A stretch of 64,000 bases of DNA, from NCBI RefSeq assembly GCF_943193015.1, contig NZ_CALPCM010000009.1:40347-104346 (forward strand), written 5' to 3'. The position numbers and the translations under genes were made by a program. Source of the stretch: Hominisplanchenecus_A murintestinalis (lineage in GTDB: Bacteria > Bacillota > Clostridia > Lachnospirales > Lachnospiraceae). The notes beneath the pieces were generated by a model. The model saw nothing but the letters and a program-made list of their open reading frames with translations. It did no database searches and had not been told where the DNA came from. Shown piece by piece: positions 41,491-50,016 of this stretch. Every line of letters begins with the position of its first letter. Position 1 is the stretch's first letter.

Positions 41491-42263
41491 AAGAAAAATC
41501 TCCTCCACAGAGCAAATAAAAACAATGCGGTGTCAAATAAGATAATAGCAGCAATTACTTTTTTCTTGGGGGGCCTGTCCTCGGATAAAACCCGAATAGA
41601 GCCGTCATAGCATCTGGCTTCCATAGCGTCATATAGCTGGTTAGAGCGGCTGACCGCCCGTATCATCAGGATAGAGCCAAGCATACCAAAGGATTTCAGG
41701 GCTGTTTTATAATCTCGGTTTCCGAGACGGCAGTCCTGGGAAGTGCGGATGGCCGAGGCAGTTTCCAGGAGTACAAAAATGAAACGGTAAATGAGAAGCA
41801 TCAGTTCAATCAGCAGCTTCGGGCAGCGTAGCTTACGCAGCACCTCCAGAATGTCCGGTATTGGCGTTGTAAAAGAAAGAAAATACAGGCAGGAAACTGC
41901 TGACAGGGCGGTGAGAATCAACTGCAAGGCATACAAAAAAGAATGTACGCTGGAAGTGAGATACCAGCCGCCGATGGGAACCGCGAAGAAGTCCATAGGC
42001 GTACGCCGGATGTGCAGCAGAATCGCAAGGGTGCTCATTAGTAAAAATGCCAGGGGAACCGTTAAAAAATGGAGATAACGGGAAACAGGGATTCCCCCCT
42101 TGCAGACGGTAAGAATCCCTGTAACGGATAACACAATACATGCCACGGCAATGGAACGACTCATTACACAAATGAACAGTGTAATCATTGCAAAGGCAAA
42201 CTTTTCACTGGCATTTTCATATCTAAGCCTGGAATTGTAACAAAGCTTGTCAATGATTATCAT
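41487..42263 (-). CDS. cbiQ: Cobalt ECF transporter transmembrane protein CbiQ
   Basis: A 258-residue membrane coupling protein of the cobalt energy-coupling-factor importer. It has five or so hydrophobic helices, and the cytoplasmic coupling helices show the Ala-Arg-Gly-like signatures in SQDCRLGNRDYKTALKSFG and YDAMEARCYDG. It links the ATPase to the CbiM/CbiN substrate unit. AAAGGAG lies upstream of the ATG; the 3' end overlaps cbiO-cbiK by 4 nt. Confidence 0.93.
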   Translation of the reverse strand: MIIIDKLCYNSRLRYENASEKFAFAMITLFICVMSRSIAVACIVLSVTGILTVCKGGIPVSRYLHFLTVPLAFLLMSTLAILLHIRRTPMDFFAVPIGGWYLTSSVHSFLYALQLILTALSAVSCLYFLSFTTPIPDILEVLRKLRCPKLLIELMLLIYRFIFVLLETASAIRTSQDCRLGNRDYKTALKSFGMLGSILMIRAVSRSNQLYDAMEARCYDGSIRVLSEDRPPKKKVIAAIILFDTALFLFALWRRFFL

Positions 42264-42292
42264 AGGAAACTCCTTTCACCAGGAAAATGCGG

Positions 42293-42589
42293 TTATTCTT
42301 TCATCCATTTCTTGCGCTCAACAAAACGTCCCATGACAAAGGCAATAATGCCCACGCCGATACCCGTCTGCACACAGAAGAGAAGGCTTTCTACCTCGCC
42401 CGGAAGCTCGCCGCCGAGAATCTTTTCAAGAACAGGCGCCGCCCACGGTTCATAGGAAGAATCGACTTCTTCTACCACCTGGCTTCCGGCGTCGTCGGAG
42501 CCGCCAAATTCGGCGTCCTTCAGTGCAAATAATGGCACAAACGCAATTAAGAGAACGGCAATGATTGCTGCGATAACGGTTTTCTTCAT
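42293..42589 (-). CDS. cbiN: Cobalt transporter accessory protein CbiN
   Basis: A 98-residue protein with two membrane helices (near residues 3-23 and 70-90) and an extracytoplasmic middle rich in acidic residues, including EFGGSDDAGSQVVEE. This is the usual CbiN layout. It starts 1 nt after the cbiM stop. It helps CbiM to load Co2+ in the CbiMNQO system. Confidence 0.92.
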   Translation of the reverse strand: MKKTVIAAIIAVLLIAFVPLFALKDAEFGGSDDAGSQVVEEVDSSYEPWAAPVLEKILGGELPGEVESLLFCVQTGIGVGIIAFVMGRFVERKKWMKE

Positions 42590-42590
42590 T

Positions 42591-43337
42591 TTATTTCGCC
42601 TCCTTTATATATCCGATTGCACGAAGCTCCGGTTTTGCATAAGTTTCCAGTCCCATAACGATGATGACTGTGAGGATTCCTTCAATAATGGCAAGAGGAA
42701 CCTGTGTCGGCGCAAAGACGACCAGAAATTTGCCAAGAGCCGCGCCGAACGTTGTGTCCGCATTGTGCGCCAGCGCCATCTGGCAGGCGGTTACGCAGTA
42801 TGTAAACAGATCGCCGAGTGTAGCGGCAAGAAAGACGCCGGCTTTTTTATTGATGTTCATCTTTTTGCACAGAACGTAAATTCCGTAGGAAACAAAAGGT
42901 CCGGCAATCGCCATCGAAAAAGTGTTGGCTCCAATCGTGGTAAGCCCGCCGTGCGCCAGAAGGATTGCCTGGAAGAGCAGGACGATCAGGCCTAAAATGG
43001 AAACTGCGGAAGGCCCGAATAAAATCGCGCCAAGACCTGTTCCTGTCATGTGGGAGCAGCTACCTGTCACAGACGGAATTTTCAGCGAGGAAATGACGAA
43101 CACGAAAGCACCGGACATAGCCAGCAGGGTAATCAGGTTTCTGTGTTCGTTTAAGGTTTTTTTAATAGATAGAAATCCTGCCGCAAGGAAAGGCAGGCAG
43201 AGCGCGCCCCATGCGATACAGAATCCTCCCGGAAGGTAGCCCTCCATAACGTGCATGGCGTTTACTTTGGGGACAATGCCGAAGGTGAGTGCGAAAACAC
43301 CTGCCAAAGCGATGATTTGTTTCTGTTTTTTACTCAT
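42591..43337 (-). CDS. cbiM: Cobalt transporter substrate-binding membrane protein CbiM
   Basis: A 248-residue CbiM. The N-terminal signal-like segment is processed before MHVMEGYLPGGFCIAWGAL, whose Met-His-Ile/Val start supplies the Co2+/Ni2+ ligands. Further helices include the conserved SCSHMTGTGLGAILFGP. ATG 43337 follows AAGGAGAAG; a start 45 nt earlier has no ribosome site. Because of the Ser-His-Met signature and the cbi neighbourhood, cobalt rather than nickel is the likely metal. It is the first gene after the riboswitch leader. Confidence 0.95.
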   Translation of the reverse strand: MSKKQKQIIALAGVFALTFGIVPKVNAMHVMEGYLPGGFCIAWGALCLPFLAAGFLSIKKTLNEHRNLITLLAMSGAFVFVISSLKIPSVTGSCSHMTGTGLGAILFGPSAVSILGLIVLLFQAILLAHGGLTTIGANTFSMAIAGPFVSYGIYVLCKKMNINKKAGVFLAATLGDLFTYCVTACQMALAHNADTTFGAALGKFLVVFAPTQVPLAIIEGILTVIIVMGLETYAKPELRAIGYIKEAK

Positions 43338-43376
43338 TTTCTTCTCCTTTCTGATTTTACAAAAATAGTTTGAATA

Positions 43377-43492
43377 GAACAAAAGTGTGCTTTGTATACT
43401 TTTGTTCTGCGCGCGCAGCTGCGCATCGCTTTTGTTTCATAGGAAAATATTTTTCTATGAAACAAAAAAACCTGCAGGATTTCTCCGACAGG
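43377..43492 (-). promoter_or_regulatory. Stacked hairpins, including an intrinsic terminator, between riboswitch and cbiM
   Basis: On the minus strand a terminator hairpin CCTGTCGGA-GAAA-TCCTGCAGG (43492-43471, with wobble and one mismatch) is followed by TTTTTTT. Next comes a perfect dyad TTTTGTTTCATAG/CTATGAAACAAAA (43467-43432), a G+C-rich palindrome with GCGCAGCTGCGC, and a third dyad GAACAAAAGT/ACTTTTGTTC (43407-43377). Together they fill the untranslated leader of cbiM. Confidence 0.7.
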
Positions 43493-43589
43493 CTATCAGA
43501 AGAACAAGAGGTTCCATCAGTTTTCCGACACGACAAAACTAATGCTATGAGCCAGCATGTTCTTACACAAGGCCATCGTTCGTAACCTG

Positions 43590-43768
43590 TGTAAATCGCG
43601 TGCACAGGGCAGGTCTTCTGACTCGGCATCAACGCTGCATCCCGCCTTCCCAGTTTCCCAGTGGCGTAAATGAGATGCAGCTCCGTCCATACAGCGGCGT
43701 GACCGTGTGAGCTTTTCACTCAACTTTCCTATTCTCCCGGACTTCTTTATAGAAGTGCAGGCACCCTA
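43590..43768 (-). promoter_or_regulatory. Cobalamin riboswitch controlling cbiM-cbiN-cbiQ-cbiOK-ATPase
   Basis: Read on the minus strand: the entry GGTGCCTGCACTTC (about 43766), the core CGCCACTGGGAAACTGGGAA with GGCGGGATGCAG, and the canonical B12 box GAGTCAGAAGACCTGCC (43625-43609). Promoter TTGACA-16 nt-TACAAT (43815-43788) starts transcription just upstream. The likely expression platform is the terminator at 43471-43492, about 100 nt further on. Cobalamin should repress cobalt uptake. Confidence 0.93.
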
Positions 43769-43787
43769 TACATTCAATTCTTTTTTC

Positions 43788-43815
43788 ATTGTAGCATACT
43801 TGAGGGTTTTGTCAA
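43788..43815 (-). promoter_or_regulatory. Promoter of the cobalt-uptake operon
   Basis: On the minus strand TTGACA (43815-43810) and TACAAT (43793-43788) with a 16-nt spacer; transcription would start about 15-20 nt before the riboswitch. Confidence 0.82.
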
Positions 43816-43847
43816 CTGGGATTTGGCGCTCGATTCCGTATCCATAG

Positions 43848-43876
43848 TTGAACCCCAAAGAATTCTATGCTAAGAT
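43848..43876 (+). promoter_or_regulatory. Probable promoter of the hem operon
   Basis: TTGAAC (43848-43853) and TAAGAT (43871-43876) with 17 nt between, 79 nt before the hemA ATG and back-to-back with the cobalt-uptake promoter. Confidence 0.6.
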
Positions 43877-43954
43877 GGAAAAAGCAAAATCCGGGCGCAG
43901 GTAAGCGTATGGGCGCGCGGACGGAGAAACGAAAGATATGGGAGATTGAAAACG

Positions 43955-45184
43955 ATGGGTATTTCCATGATTGGAATTGACTACAACAGGGCTTCTGTGG
44001 ACATCCGGGCGGGCTTTTCCTTTACGAAAAAGAATGCGGCCACGGCTATGGAACGCCTGAAAAGCGAGCAGGGCGTCCTGGGATGTATCATTTTGTCTAC
44101 CTGCAACCGGATGGAAATCTGGGCAAGCGCGCAGGAGGAGTGGCAGGGTTCCCTGTATGAGTTTCTCTGCCGGGAGAAAGAGAAAGTTCCGGGGGAATTC
44201 CGGGAGTATTTTGTACAGAGGACAGGGAAAGAGGCGGTAGAGCATCTTTTTTACCTTGCCAGCGGGCTGAAATCTCAGATTCTGGCGGAGGATCAGATTC
44301 TTACCCAGGTGAAGGACGCCCTGGCGCTTGCCAGGGAAGCTTATTGTACGGATAATGTGCTGGAGGTGCTGTTTCGCATGGCAGTGACGGCCGCAAAGAG
44401 GGTGAAAACAGAAGTAAGTTTTTCCAGGGGAAATATTTCGGTTATCCATCAGGCGCTGGATTGTCTGGAAAACCAGGGTTTTTCTCTGCGGGGAAAGACC
44501 TGTATGGTAATCGGGAACGGGGAAATGGGAAAACTGGCGGCGCTTGCACTTAAAGAAGCGGGGGCGGATGTTACCGTAACCGTGAGGCAGTACCGAAGCG
44601 GTATCGTGAGCATTCCGAAGGGCTGCGACAGGATTAACTACGGGGACAGAATGGAATTTCTGCCGAAGTGCGATCTGGCGGTCAGCGCGACGGCAAGCCC
44701 GAATTATACGTTGACGAGGCAGCTTTTGGAGGAAGAGGATATTCCGGGACATATGGTTTTGATTGATTTGGCAGTCCCCAGGGATATCGAGCCTTCTGCA
44801 GGGACGCTTCCGAATGTCACGCTCTATGATATAGACAGTTTTAAAATTAACACACTTTCTCCTAAAATGCAGGCGTCGATGGATAAAGCGGGCGTGATCC
44901 TTGCGGAACAGCAGGAGGAATTTTACAACTGGTATGACGGTCATGATTTGATTCCCAGAATCCGGGATATTAAGAAAGAAGCTGTGGAGGATCTGAACCT
45001 GCGCATTATGAAAATTCTTCGGAAAACCCCGATGGAGGACGCCGACAGGGAGAAGCTTTTAAATGCTATTGATACGGCTGCCGCAAAAGTAGTGAATAAA
45101 ATGATTTTTGGACTCAGGGATTCGCTGGAACAGGAAGCGTTTAAAAACTGTGTGGAAGGACTGGAACAGCTGTATAGAGAATAA
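43955..45184 (+). CDS. hemA: Glutamyl-tRNA reductase HemA
   Basis: A 409-residue NADPH-dependent reductase that converts glutamyl-tRNA to glutamate-1-semialdehyde, the first step of the C5 route to tetrapyrroles. Features: IGIDYNRASVDIR, the catalytic Cys in LSTCNRMEIW, LASGLKSQILAEDQILTQVK and the NADPH-binding MVIGNGEMGKLA. The C-terminal dimerisation helices are complete. ATG 43955 sits 10 nt after GGGAG; a TTG nine nt earlier is a poorer start. No precorrin-2 dehydrogenase is fused to or placed beside it. Confidence 0.94.
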   Translation: MGISMIGIDYNRASVDIRAGFSFTKKNAATAMERLKSEQGVLGCIILSTCNRMEIWASAQEEWQGSLYEFLCREKEKVPGEFREYFVQRTGKEAVEHLFYLASGLKSQILAEDQILTQVKDALALAREAYCTDNVLEVLFRMAVTAAKRVKTEVSFSRGNISVIHQALDCLENQGFSLRGKTCMVIGNGEMGKLAALALKEAGADVTVTVRQYRSGIVSIPKGCDRINYGDRMEFLPKCDLAVSATASPNYTLTRQLLEEEDIPGHMVLIDLAVPRDIEPSAGTLPNVTLYDIDSFKINTLSPKMQASMDKAGVILAEQQEEFYNWYDGHDLIPRIRDIKKEAVEDLNLRIMKILRKTPMEDADREKLLNAIDTAAAKVVNKMIFGLRDSLEQEAFKNCVEGLEQLYRE

Positions 45185-45255
45185 AGATAATCATGAAGGT
45201 AACTGAATCGTTAGGAATAGGGATAATAAACCGGGAAGGCGGCAGGGAGGCATCG

Positions 45256-46161
45256 ATGAGAAAAATTGTGATTGGAAGCAGGGACAGCAGGCTGGCAGTC
45301 GTACAAAGCGAGATGGTGCGGGATTTTATTTTGGAGAAGCATCCGGATATGGAAGTGGAAATTCTGACCATGAAAACGACCGGGGATAAGATTCTGGACC
45401 GAACGCTGGATAAAATCGGGGGAAAGGGGCTTTTTGTAAAGGAGCTGGATAAGGCTCTTTTGGAGAAACATAGTGACCTTTCCGTACATAGTTTGAAGGA
45501 TATGCCCATGGAAGTGCCGGAGGATCTCCCTCTTGTGGCATTTTCAAAAAGAGAGGATCCAAGAGACGTTCTGGTTCTGCCGGAGGGAGAAACGGAGCTG
45601 AATCCGGAAAAGCCGCTGGGATGTTCCAGTTTAAGAAGGACGCTGCAGCTAAAAGAACTGTATCCGGATATGGAATGCAAAAGTGTCCGGGGAAATGTGC
45701 AGACACGGCTAAGGAAACTGGAGGAGGGGCAATACGGCGCCCTGGTTCTGGCGGCGGCGGGACTGAAACGGCTGGGGCTTGCCCACAGGATTTCCCGATA
45801 TTTTGAGCCGGAAGAAATGATTCCCGCCGCGGGGCAGGGGATTCTGGCGGTACAGGGCAGGGCTGGCGAGGATATTTCTTTTCTGGAGGGCTTTCAGGAT
45901 GCGGACGTAGTGTGCGCGGCGCTGGCAGAGAGGGCTTTTGTAAAATATCTGGATGGGGGCTGTTCTTCTCCGGTGGCGGCACACGCAGTAGTGGAAGAGG
46001 GGACGCTTACCCTTTTGGGACTCTATTATGAAGAAGAGACCGGAAATTATAAAAAAGGCAGGGTTACCGGAAAGACAGCGGAGGCAGAGATGCTTGGCAT
46101 TGCGCTTGCGCAGAGACTGCGGGAAACATGCAGAGCGAGAAAGGAGGAGCAGGCAGAATGA
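45256..46161 (+). CDS. hemC: Porphobilinogen deaminase HemC
   Basis: A 301-residue hydroxymethylbilane synthase that links four porphobilinogens. Conserved elements are IGSRDSRLAVVQSEMV, GKGLFVKELDKALL, VHSLKDMPMEVPEDL, SVRGNVQTRLRKLEEG and the dipyrromethane-cofactor Cys in YLDGGCSSPVAAHA. ATG 45256 follows GCAGGGAGG; an in-frame start 63 nt upstream would add an unrelated tail. The end overlaps the next gene by 4 nt (ATGA). Confidence 0.96.
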   Translation: MRKIVIGSRDSRLAVVQSEMVRDFILEKHPDMEVEILTMKTTGDKILDRTLDKIGGKGLFVKELDKALLEKHSDLSVHSLKDMPMEVPEDLPLVAFSKREDPRDVLVLPEGETELNPEKPLGCSSLRRTLQLKELYPDMECKSVRGNVQTRLRKLEEGQYGALVLAAAGLKRLGLAHRISRYFEPEEMIPAAGQGILAVQGRAGEDISFLEGFQDADVVCAALAERAFVKYLDGGCSSPVAAHAVVEEGTLTLLGLYYEEETGNYKKGRVTGKTAEAEMLGIALAQRLRETCRARKEEQAE

Positions 46162-47672
46162 AAACAGGAAAAGTCTGGCTGGTGGGCGCCGGGCCGGGAG
46201 ACGTCGGCCTGTTTACCTTAAAAGGGATGGAAACGCTGCAAAATGCAGAAGTAGTTGTTTATGACAGCCTGGTGGGGCATGGGGTACTTTCAAAGATTCC
46301 CGATACAGCCAGGTGTATTTATGTGGGAAAAAGGGCTTCCAATCATACGATGCCCCAGGAGCAGATTAATCAGATTCTTGTAGAGGAAGCAAAGAAAGGA
46401 TACCGGGTCGTGCGGCTGAAGGGAGGAGATCCCTTCCTGTTCGGCAGGGGCGGGGAGGAACTGGAGCTTCTGGCACAAGAGAAGATTCCTTATGAAGTCG
46501 TGCCGGGAGTCACTTCGCCTATCGCTGTTCCTGCATACAATGGAATTCCGGTAACGCACCGGGATTTTACGTCGTCTTTGCATATCATTACAGGTCATAA
46601 AAGGCAGGGGCAGGCGTATGACATTAACTTTAAGGCGCTGGTACATACGGAAGGAACGCTTGTCTTTTTGATGGGCGTAACCGCCCTTGGAGATATTTGC
46701 GGTTCTCTTGTAAAAGCCGGAATGGATAAAGATATGCCGGCGGCGGTTCTGCAGAAAGGAACGACAGCCGGACAGAAAAGGATTGTGGCGACAGTATCAA
46801 CGCTGGAAGAGGAGGTAAAACGCCGGGGGATTGAAACGCCTGCCATTATCGTAGTGGGAAAGGTCTGCGCCCTTGCAGAAGAGTTTGCATGGTATGAAAA
46901 GCTTCCACTGGCAGGATGGAAAGTGCTGGTGACACGTCCAAGGGATTTGATTTCTACGATGGTTTCCAAGCTTCGGCTCCTGGGCGCAGAAGTGCTGGAG
47001 CTTCCGGCTATCCGCACGGAACCTCTGGAACAGCAGGAGGCGCTGTATGATGCCCTGAGTCAGTTGGAGCGTTACCAGTGGATTGCCTTTACCAGCCCTA
47101 CCGGGGTGAAGGTTTTCTTTGAGGAGATGAAAAAATCAGGTACGGACATCCGGAAGCTGGGCGGGGTGAAAATCGCCGCTATTGGAAACGGCACGAAAAA
47201 GGCGCTTCTGGAGCGCGGATTGTATGCGGATTTAGTGCCGGAAGTCTTTGACGGGGCGTCTCTTGGAAAAGCGCTGCGTGAGGCATGCCGGGAGGGAGAG
47301 CATATTCTGGTTCCAAGGGCGAAAATCGGAAATAAAGAAATTCTTGATGAACTTTCGAAAAAACCGGGACTTAAGATTTCCGATATTGCTACGTATGATA
47401 CGTTTTATGAGACACAGGAAATCATTGACCAGAGAGAGGAATTTGAGGCAGGAACGATTGACTGTGCAGTGTTTACAAGCGCATCGACCGTGAAAGGATT
47501 TGTGGAAGCCACACCAGGGCTTGATTATACGAAAGTGCGTGCAGCCTGTATCGGAAAGCAGACAAAAGCCGCTGCAGACGCGTACGGCATGGAAACTTAT
47601 ATGGCAGAAAAAGCAACGATAGACAGTGTGCTTGAGCTGGTGATAAAGTTAAAGAAAAAGAATAAATTTTAA
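46158..47672 (+). CDS. Fused uroporphyrinogen-III methyltransferase and synthase (CobA-HemD)
   Basis: A 504-residue bifunctional protein. Residues about 1-245 are SUMT (CobA type), with VWLVGAGPGDVGLFTLKG, LKGGDPFLFGRGGEE, VVPGVTSPIAVPAYNGIPV and GTLVFLMGV; it makes precorrin-2. Residues about 250-504 are uroporphyrinogen-III synthase (HemD), starting WKVLVTRPRD, with AFTSPTGVKVFF and VFTSASTVKGF. ATG 46158 overlaps hemC and follows AAAGGAGGAG. Such CobA-HemD fusions are frequent in Clostridia. Uroporphyrinogen III is made and methylated by one protein, which steers flux to corrinoids. Confidence 0.96.
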   Translation: MKTGKVWLVGAGPGDVGLFTLKGMETLQNAEVVVYDSLVGHGVLSKIPDTARCIYVGKRASNHTMPQEQINQILVEEAKKGYRVVRLKGGDPFLFGRGGEELELLAQEKIPYEVVPGVTSPIAVPAYNGIPVTHRDFTSSLHIITGHKRQGQAYDINFKALVHTEGTLVFLMGVTALGDICGSLVKAGMDKDMPAAVLQKGTTAGQKRIVATVSTLEEEVKRRGIETPAIIVVGKVCALAEEFAWYEKLPLAGWKVLVTRPRDLISTMVSKLRLLGAEVLELPAIRTEPLEQQEALYDALSQLERYQWIAFTSPTGVKVFFEEMKKSGTDIRKLGGVKIAAIGNGTKKALLERGLYADLVPEVFDGASLGKALREACREGEHILVPRAKIGNKEILDELSKKPGLKISDIATYDTFYETQEIIDQREEFEAGTIDCAVFTSASTVKGFVEATPGLDYTKVRAACIGKQTKAAADAYGMETYMAEKATIDSVLELVIKLKKKNKF

Positions 47673-47688
47673 AGAGGGGTGTTAGAAG

Positions 47689-48675
47689 ATGGATATGAAT
47701 ATCAGACCCAGGAGATTAAGGGGAAGCCAAATCCTGCGTAAGATGGTTCGGGAGACAAGGGTAGATAAAAGTTCTCTGATTTATCCTATTTTTGTAAAAG
47801 AAGGGGAAAACATTAAGGAAGAAATTCCTACGATGCCGGGACAGTACCGCTATAGCCTTGACACGTTTCCAAAGGCGCTGGAGGAACTTCTGGATGCGGG
47901 AGTCGATAAAGTGATGTTTTTTGGGATTCCCGACGATAAAGATGAGGTGGGAAGCCAGGCTTATGCGCAGGATGGAATCGTTCAGCGGGCGTTGGAAAGA
48001 GCAAGGGCAGAGATAGGAAGTGACATGTATCTGATTACTGATGTGTGCATGTGCGAATATACTTCTCACGGACACTGCGGCGTTCTGCGCGGTCATGATG
48101 TGGAGAATGACGGAACCTTAAAGCTTCTGGCAAAAACAGCGCTTTCCCATGTACAGGCAGGGGCAGATATGGTAGCGCCCTCCGATATGATGGATGGGAG
48201 GGTGCGGGCTATCCGCACGCTGCTGGATGAAACCGGACATAAAGAAACGCCGATTATGTCCTACGCGGTAAAATATGCGTCTGCTTTTTACGGGCCTTTC
48301 CGGGATGCGGCAGGTTCCGCTCCTTCATTTGGCGATAGGAAGAGCTACCAGATGGATTTCCATAACCGTAGAGAAGCGATAAAAGAAGCATTTCTGGATG
48401 TGGAAGAGGGCGCGGATATTATCATGGTCAAGCCTGCCATGTCCTATCTTGATATTGTCCGGGAAGTGAAAGAAAGGGTACAGCTTCCAGTGGCTGCTTA
48501 TTCTGTAAGCGGAGAGTATGCAATGGTAAAAGCCGCAGCCAGGCTTGGGTATATTGAGGAAGACAGAATCATTTGTGAAATGGCAGCAGGCGCATACCGG
48601 GCGGGAACCGATATTTATCTTACTTATTTTGCAAAGGAAATCGCCCGTTTCATAGAGGAAGGGAGAATAGGATAA
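47689..48675 (+). CDS. hemB: Delta-aminolevulinic acid dehydratase HemB
   Basis: A 328-residue porphobilinogen synthase. The metal-site Cys cluster is DVCMCEYTSHGHCGVL, so it is of the Zn-binding type. The two Schiff-base lysines lie in PIMSYAVKYASAFYGPFR and IIMVKPAMSYLDIV, and AAYSVSGEYAM is present. ATG follows AAAGAGGGG. The stop overlaps the hemL start (TAATG). Confidence 0.97.
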   Translation: MDMNIRPRRLRGSQILRKMVRETRVDKSSLIYPIFVKEGENIKEEIPTMPGQYRYSLDTFPKALEELLDAGVDKVMFFGIPDDKDEVGSQAYAQDGIVQRALERARAEIGSDMYLITDVCMCEYTSHGHCGVLRGHDVENDGTLKLLAKTALSHVQAGADMVAPSDMMDGRVRAIRTLLDETGHKETPIMSYAVKYASAFYGPFRDAAGSAPSFGDRKSYQMDFHNRREAIKEAFLDVEEGADIIMVKPAMSYLDIVREVKERVQLPVAAYSVSGEYAMVKAAARLGYIEEDRIICEMAAGAYRAGTDIYLTYFAKEIARFIEEGRIG

Positions 48676-49955
48676 TGATGAAATCAGAAGAATTGTTTGA
48701 AAGAGCTGTAAAAAGGATTCCGGGGGGAGTGAATAGCCCGGTAAGAGCTTATGGCTCTGTGGAAGAAGCGCCCCGTTTTATTCAGAGGGCTGAGGGATGT
48801 AAGGTTTTTGATGCGGACGGAAATACCTACACAGATTACATCGGTTCCTGGGGACCTATGATTCTGGGACATAACCATGAGAAAATCAGGGAGGCAGTGA
48901 TTCGTGCCAGTGAAAATGGCTTAAGCTTCGGATGCGCCACAGAAAGAGAAGTGGAAATGGCGGAATTTATCTGCGAAAGGATTCCACATGTGGAGATGAT
49001 CCGTATGGTAAATTCCGGTACAGAGGCAGTTATGAGCGCTATCCGTGTGGCAAGAGGCTATACAGGGAAGACGAAAATTATCAAATTTGCGGGCTGCTAC
49101 CACGGGCATACGGACGCGATGCTGGTAAGCGCAGGAAGCGGCGTCATGACCAGCGGCGTGCCGGACAGCGCCGGAGTACCGAAAGGGTGCACACAGGATA
49201 CGATGATTGCCGTCTACAATGATTTAAATAGTGTAAGGCAGCTTATGGAAGAGAGCAGGGACGGGGCAGCGGCGGTGATTGTCGAGCCAGTGGCCGCCAA
49301 CATGGGTGTGGTTCCTCCAAAGGAGGGATTTTTGCAGGGACTTCGTGATTTGTGCGACGCTCACGGCGCGCTTTTGATTTTTGATGAGGTCATCACGGGA
49401 TTTCGTTTAGGTTTCTGCGGCGCGGCAGGCTTTTATGGTGTTCGTCCGGATTTGGTCACATATGGAAAGATTATCGGGGCAGGTATGCCCGTGGGTGCAT
49501 ACGGCGGAAGAAAAGAGATTATGGAAATGGTAGCCCCGGCAGGAGCGGTCTATCAGGCGGGCACCCTGAGTGGGAATCCGGTTGCTATGGCGGCGGGGCT
49601 TGTTCAGCTTCGAACTCTCTGGGAGGATCAGGAGATTTATACCCGCCTGTGCCGGAAAGGGGAAATGCTGTTTGACGGCATCCGGAAAATACTCCTGAAA
49701 AAAGGAATCGAATATCAGGTTAATTCTGTGGCGTCTCTCGGATGTATGTTCTTCACGGAGCATCCCGTTACCGATTACGCCACGGCAAAACAGTCAGATA
49801 CAAAAGCGTTTTCAGAGTACTTCCGGTATATGCTCAATCAGGGAATACATATGGCGCCGTCCCAGTTTGAAGCGATATTTCTGTCAGACGCGCACACAGA
49901 GGAGGAAATCGGGGAGACGCTGGATGTGATTGAGGGGTATTTTTCAGGTATATAA
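48675..49955 (+). CDS. hemL: Glutamate-1-semialdehyde 2,1-aminomutase HemL
   Basis: A 426-residue PLP-dependent aminomutase forming 5-aminolevulinate. Visible are the start IPGGVNSPVRAYGSV, MVNSGTEAVMSAIRVARG, CYHGHTDAMLVSAGSG, LIFDEVITGFR and the Schiff-base lysine in TYGKIIGAGMPVGAYGG. It completes the C5 pathway within the same operon. A hairpin at 50019-50049 follows its stop by about 60 nt. Confidence 0.97.
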   Translation: MMKSEELFERAVKRIPGGVNSPVRAYGSVEEAPRFIQRAEGCKVFDADGNTYTDYIGSWGPMILGHNHEKIREAVIRASENGLSFGCATEREVEMAEFICERIPHVEMIRMVNSGTEAVMSAIRVARGYTGKTKIIKFAGCYHGHTDAMLVSAGSGVMTSGVPDSAGVPKGCTQDTMIAVYNDLNSVRQLMEESRDGAAAVIVEPVAANMGVVPPKEGFLQGLRDLCDAHGALLIFDEVITGFRLGFCGAAGFYGVRPDLVTYGKIIGAGMPVGAYGGRKEIMEMVAPAGAVYQAGTLSGNPVAMAAGLVQLRTLWEDQEIYTRLCRKGEMLFDGIRKILLKKGIEYQVNSVASLGCMFFTEHPVTDYATAKQSDTKAFSEYFRYMLNQGIHMAPSQFEAIFLSDAHTEEEIGETLDVIEGYFSGI

Positions 49956-50016
49956 AAGAGTCGGTTTAAAAACGTATTCAGAAATCATGTCAATGTTCGC
50001 TTAGTGTTCTTCTTTG

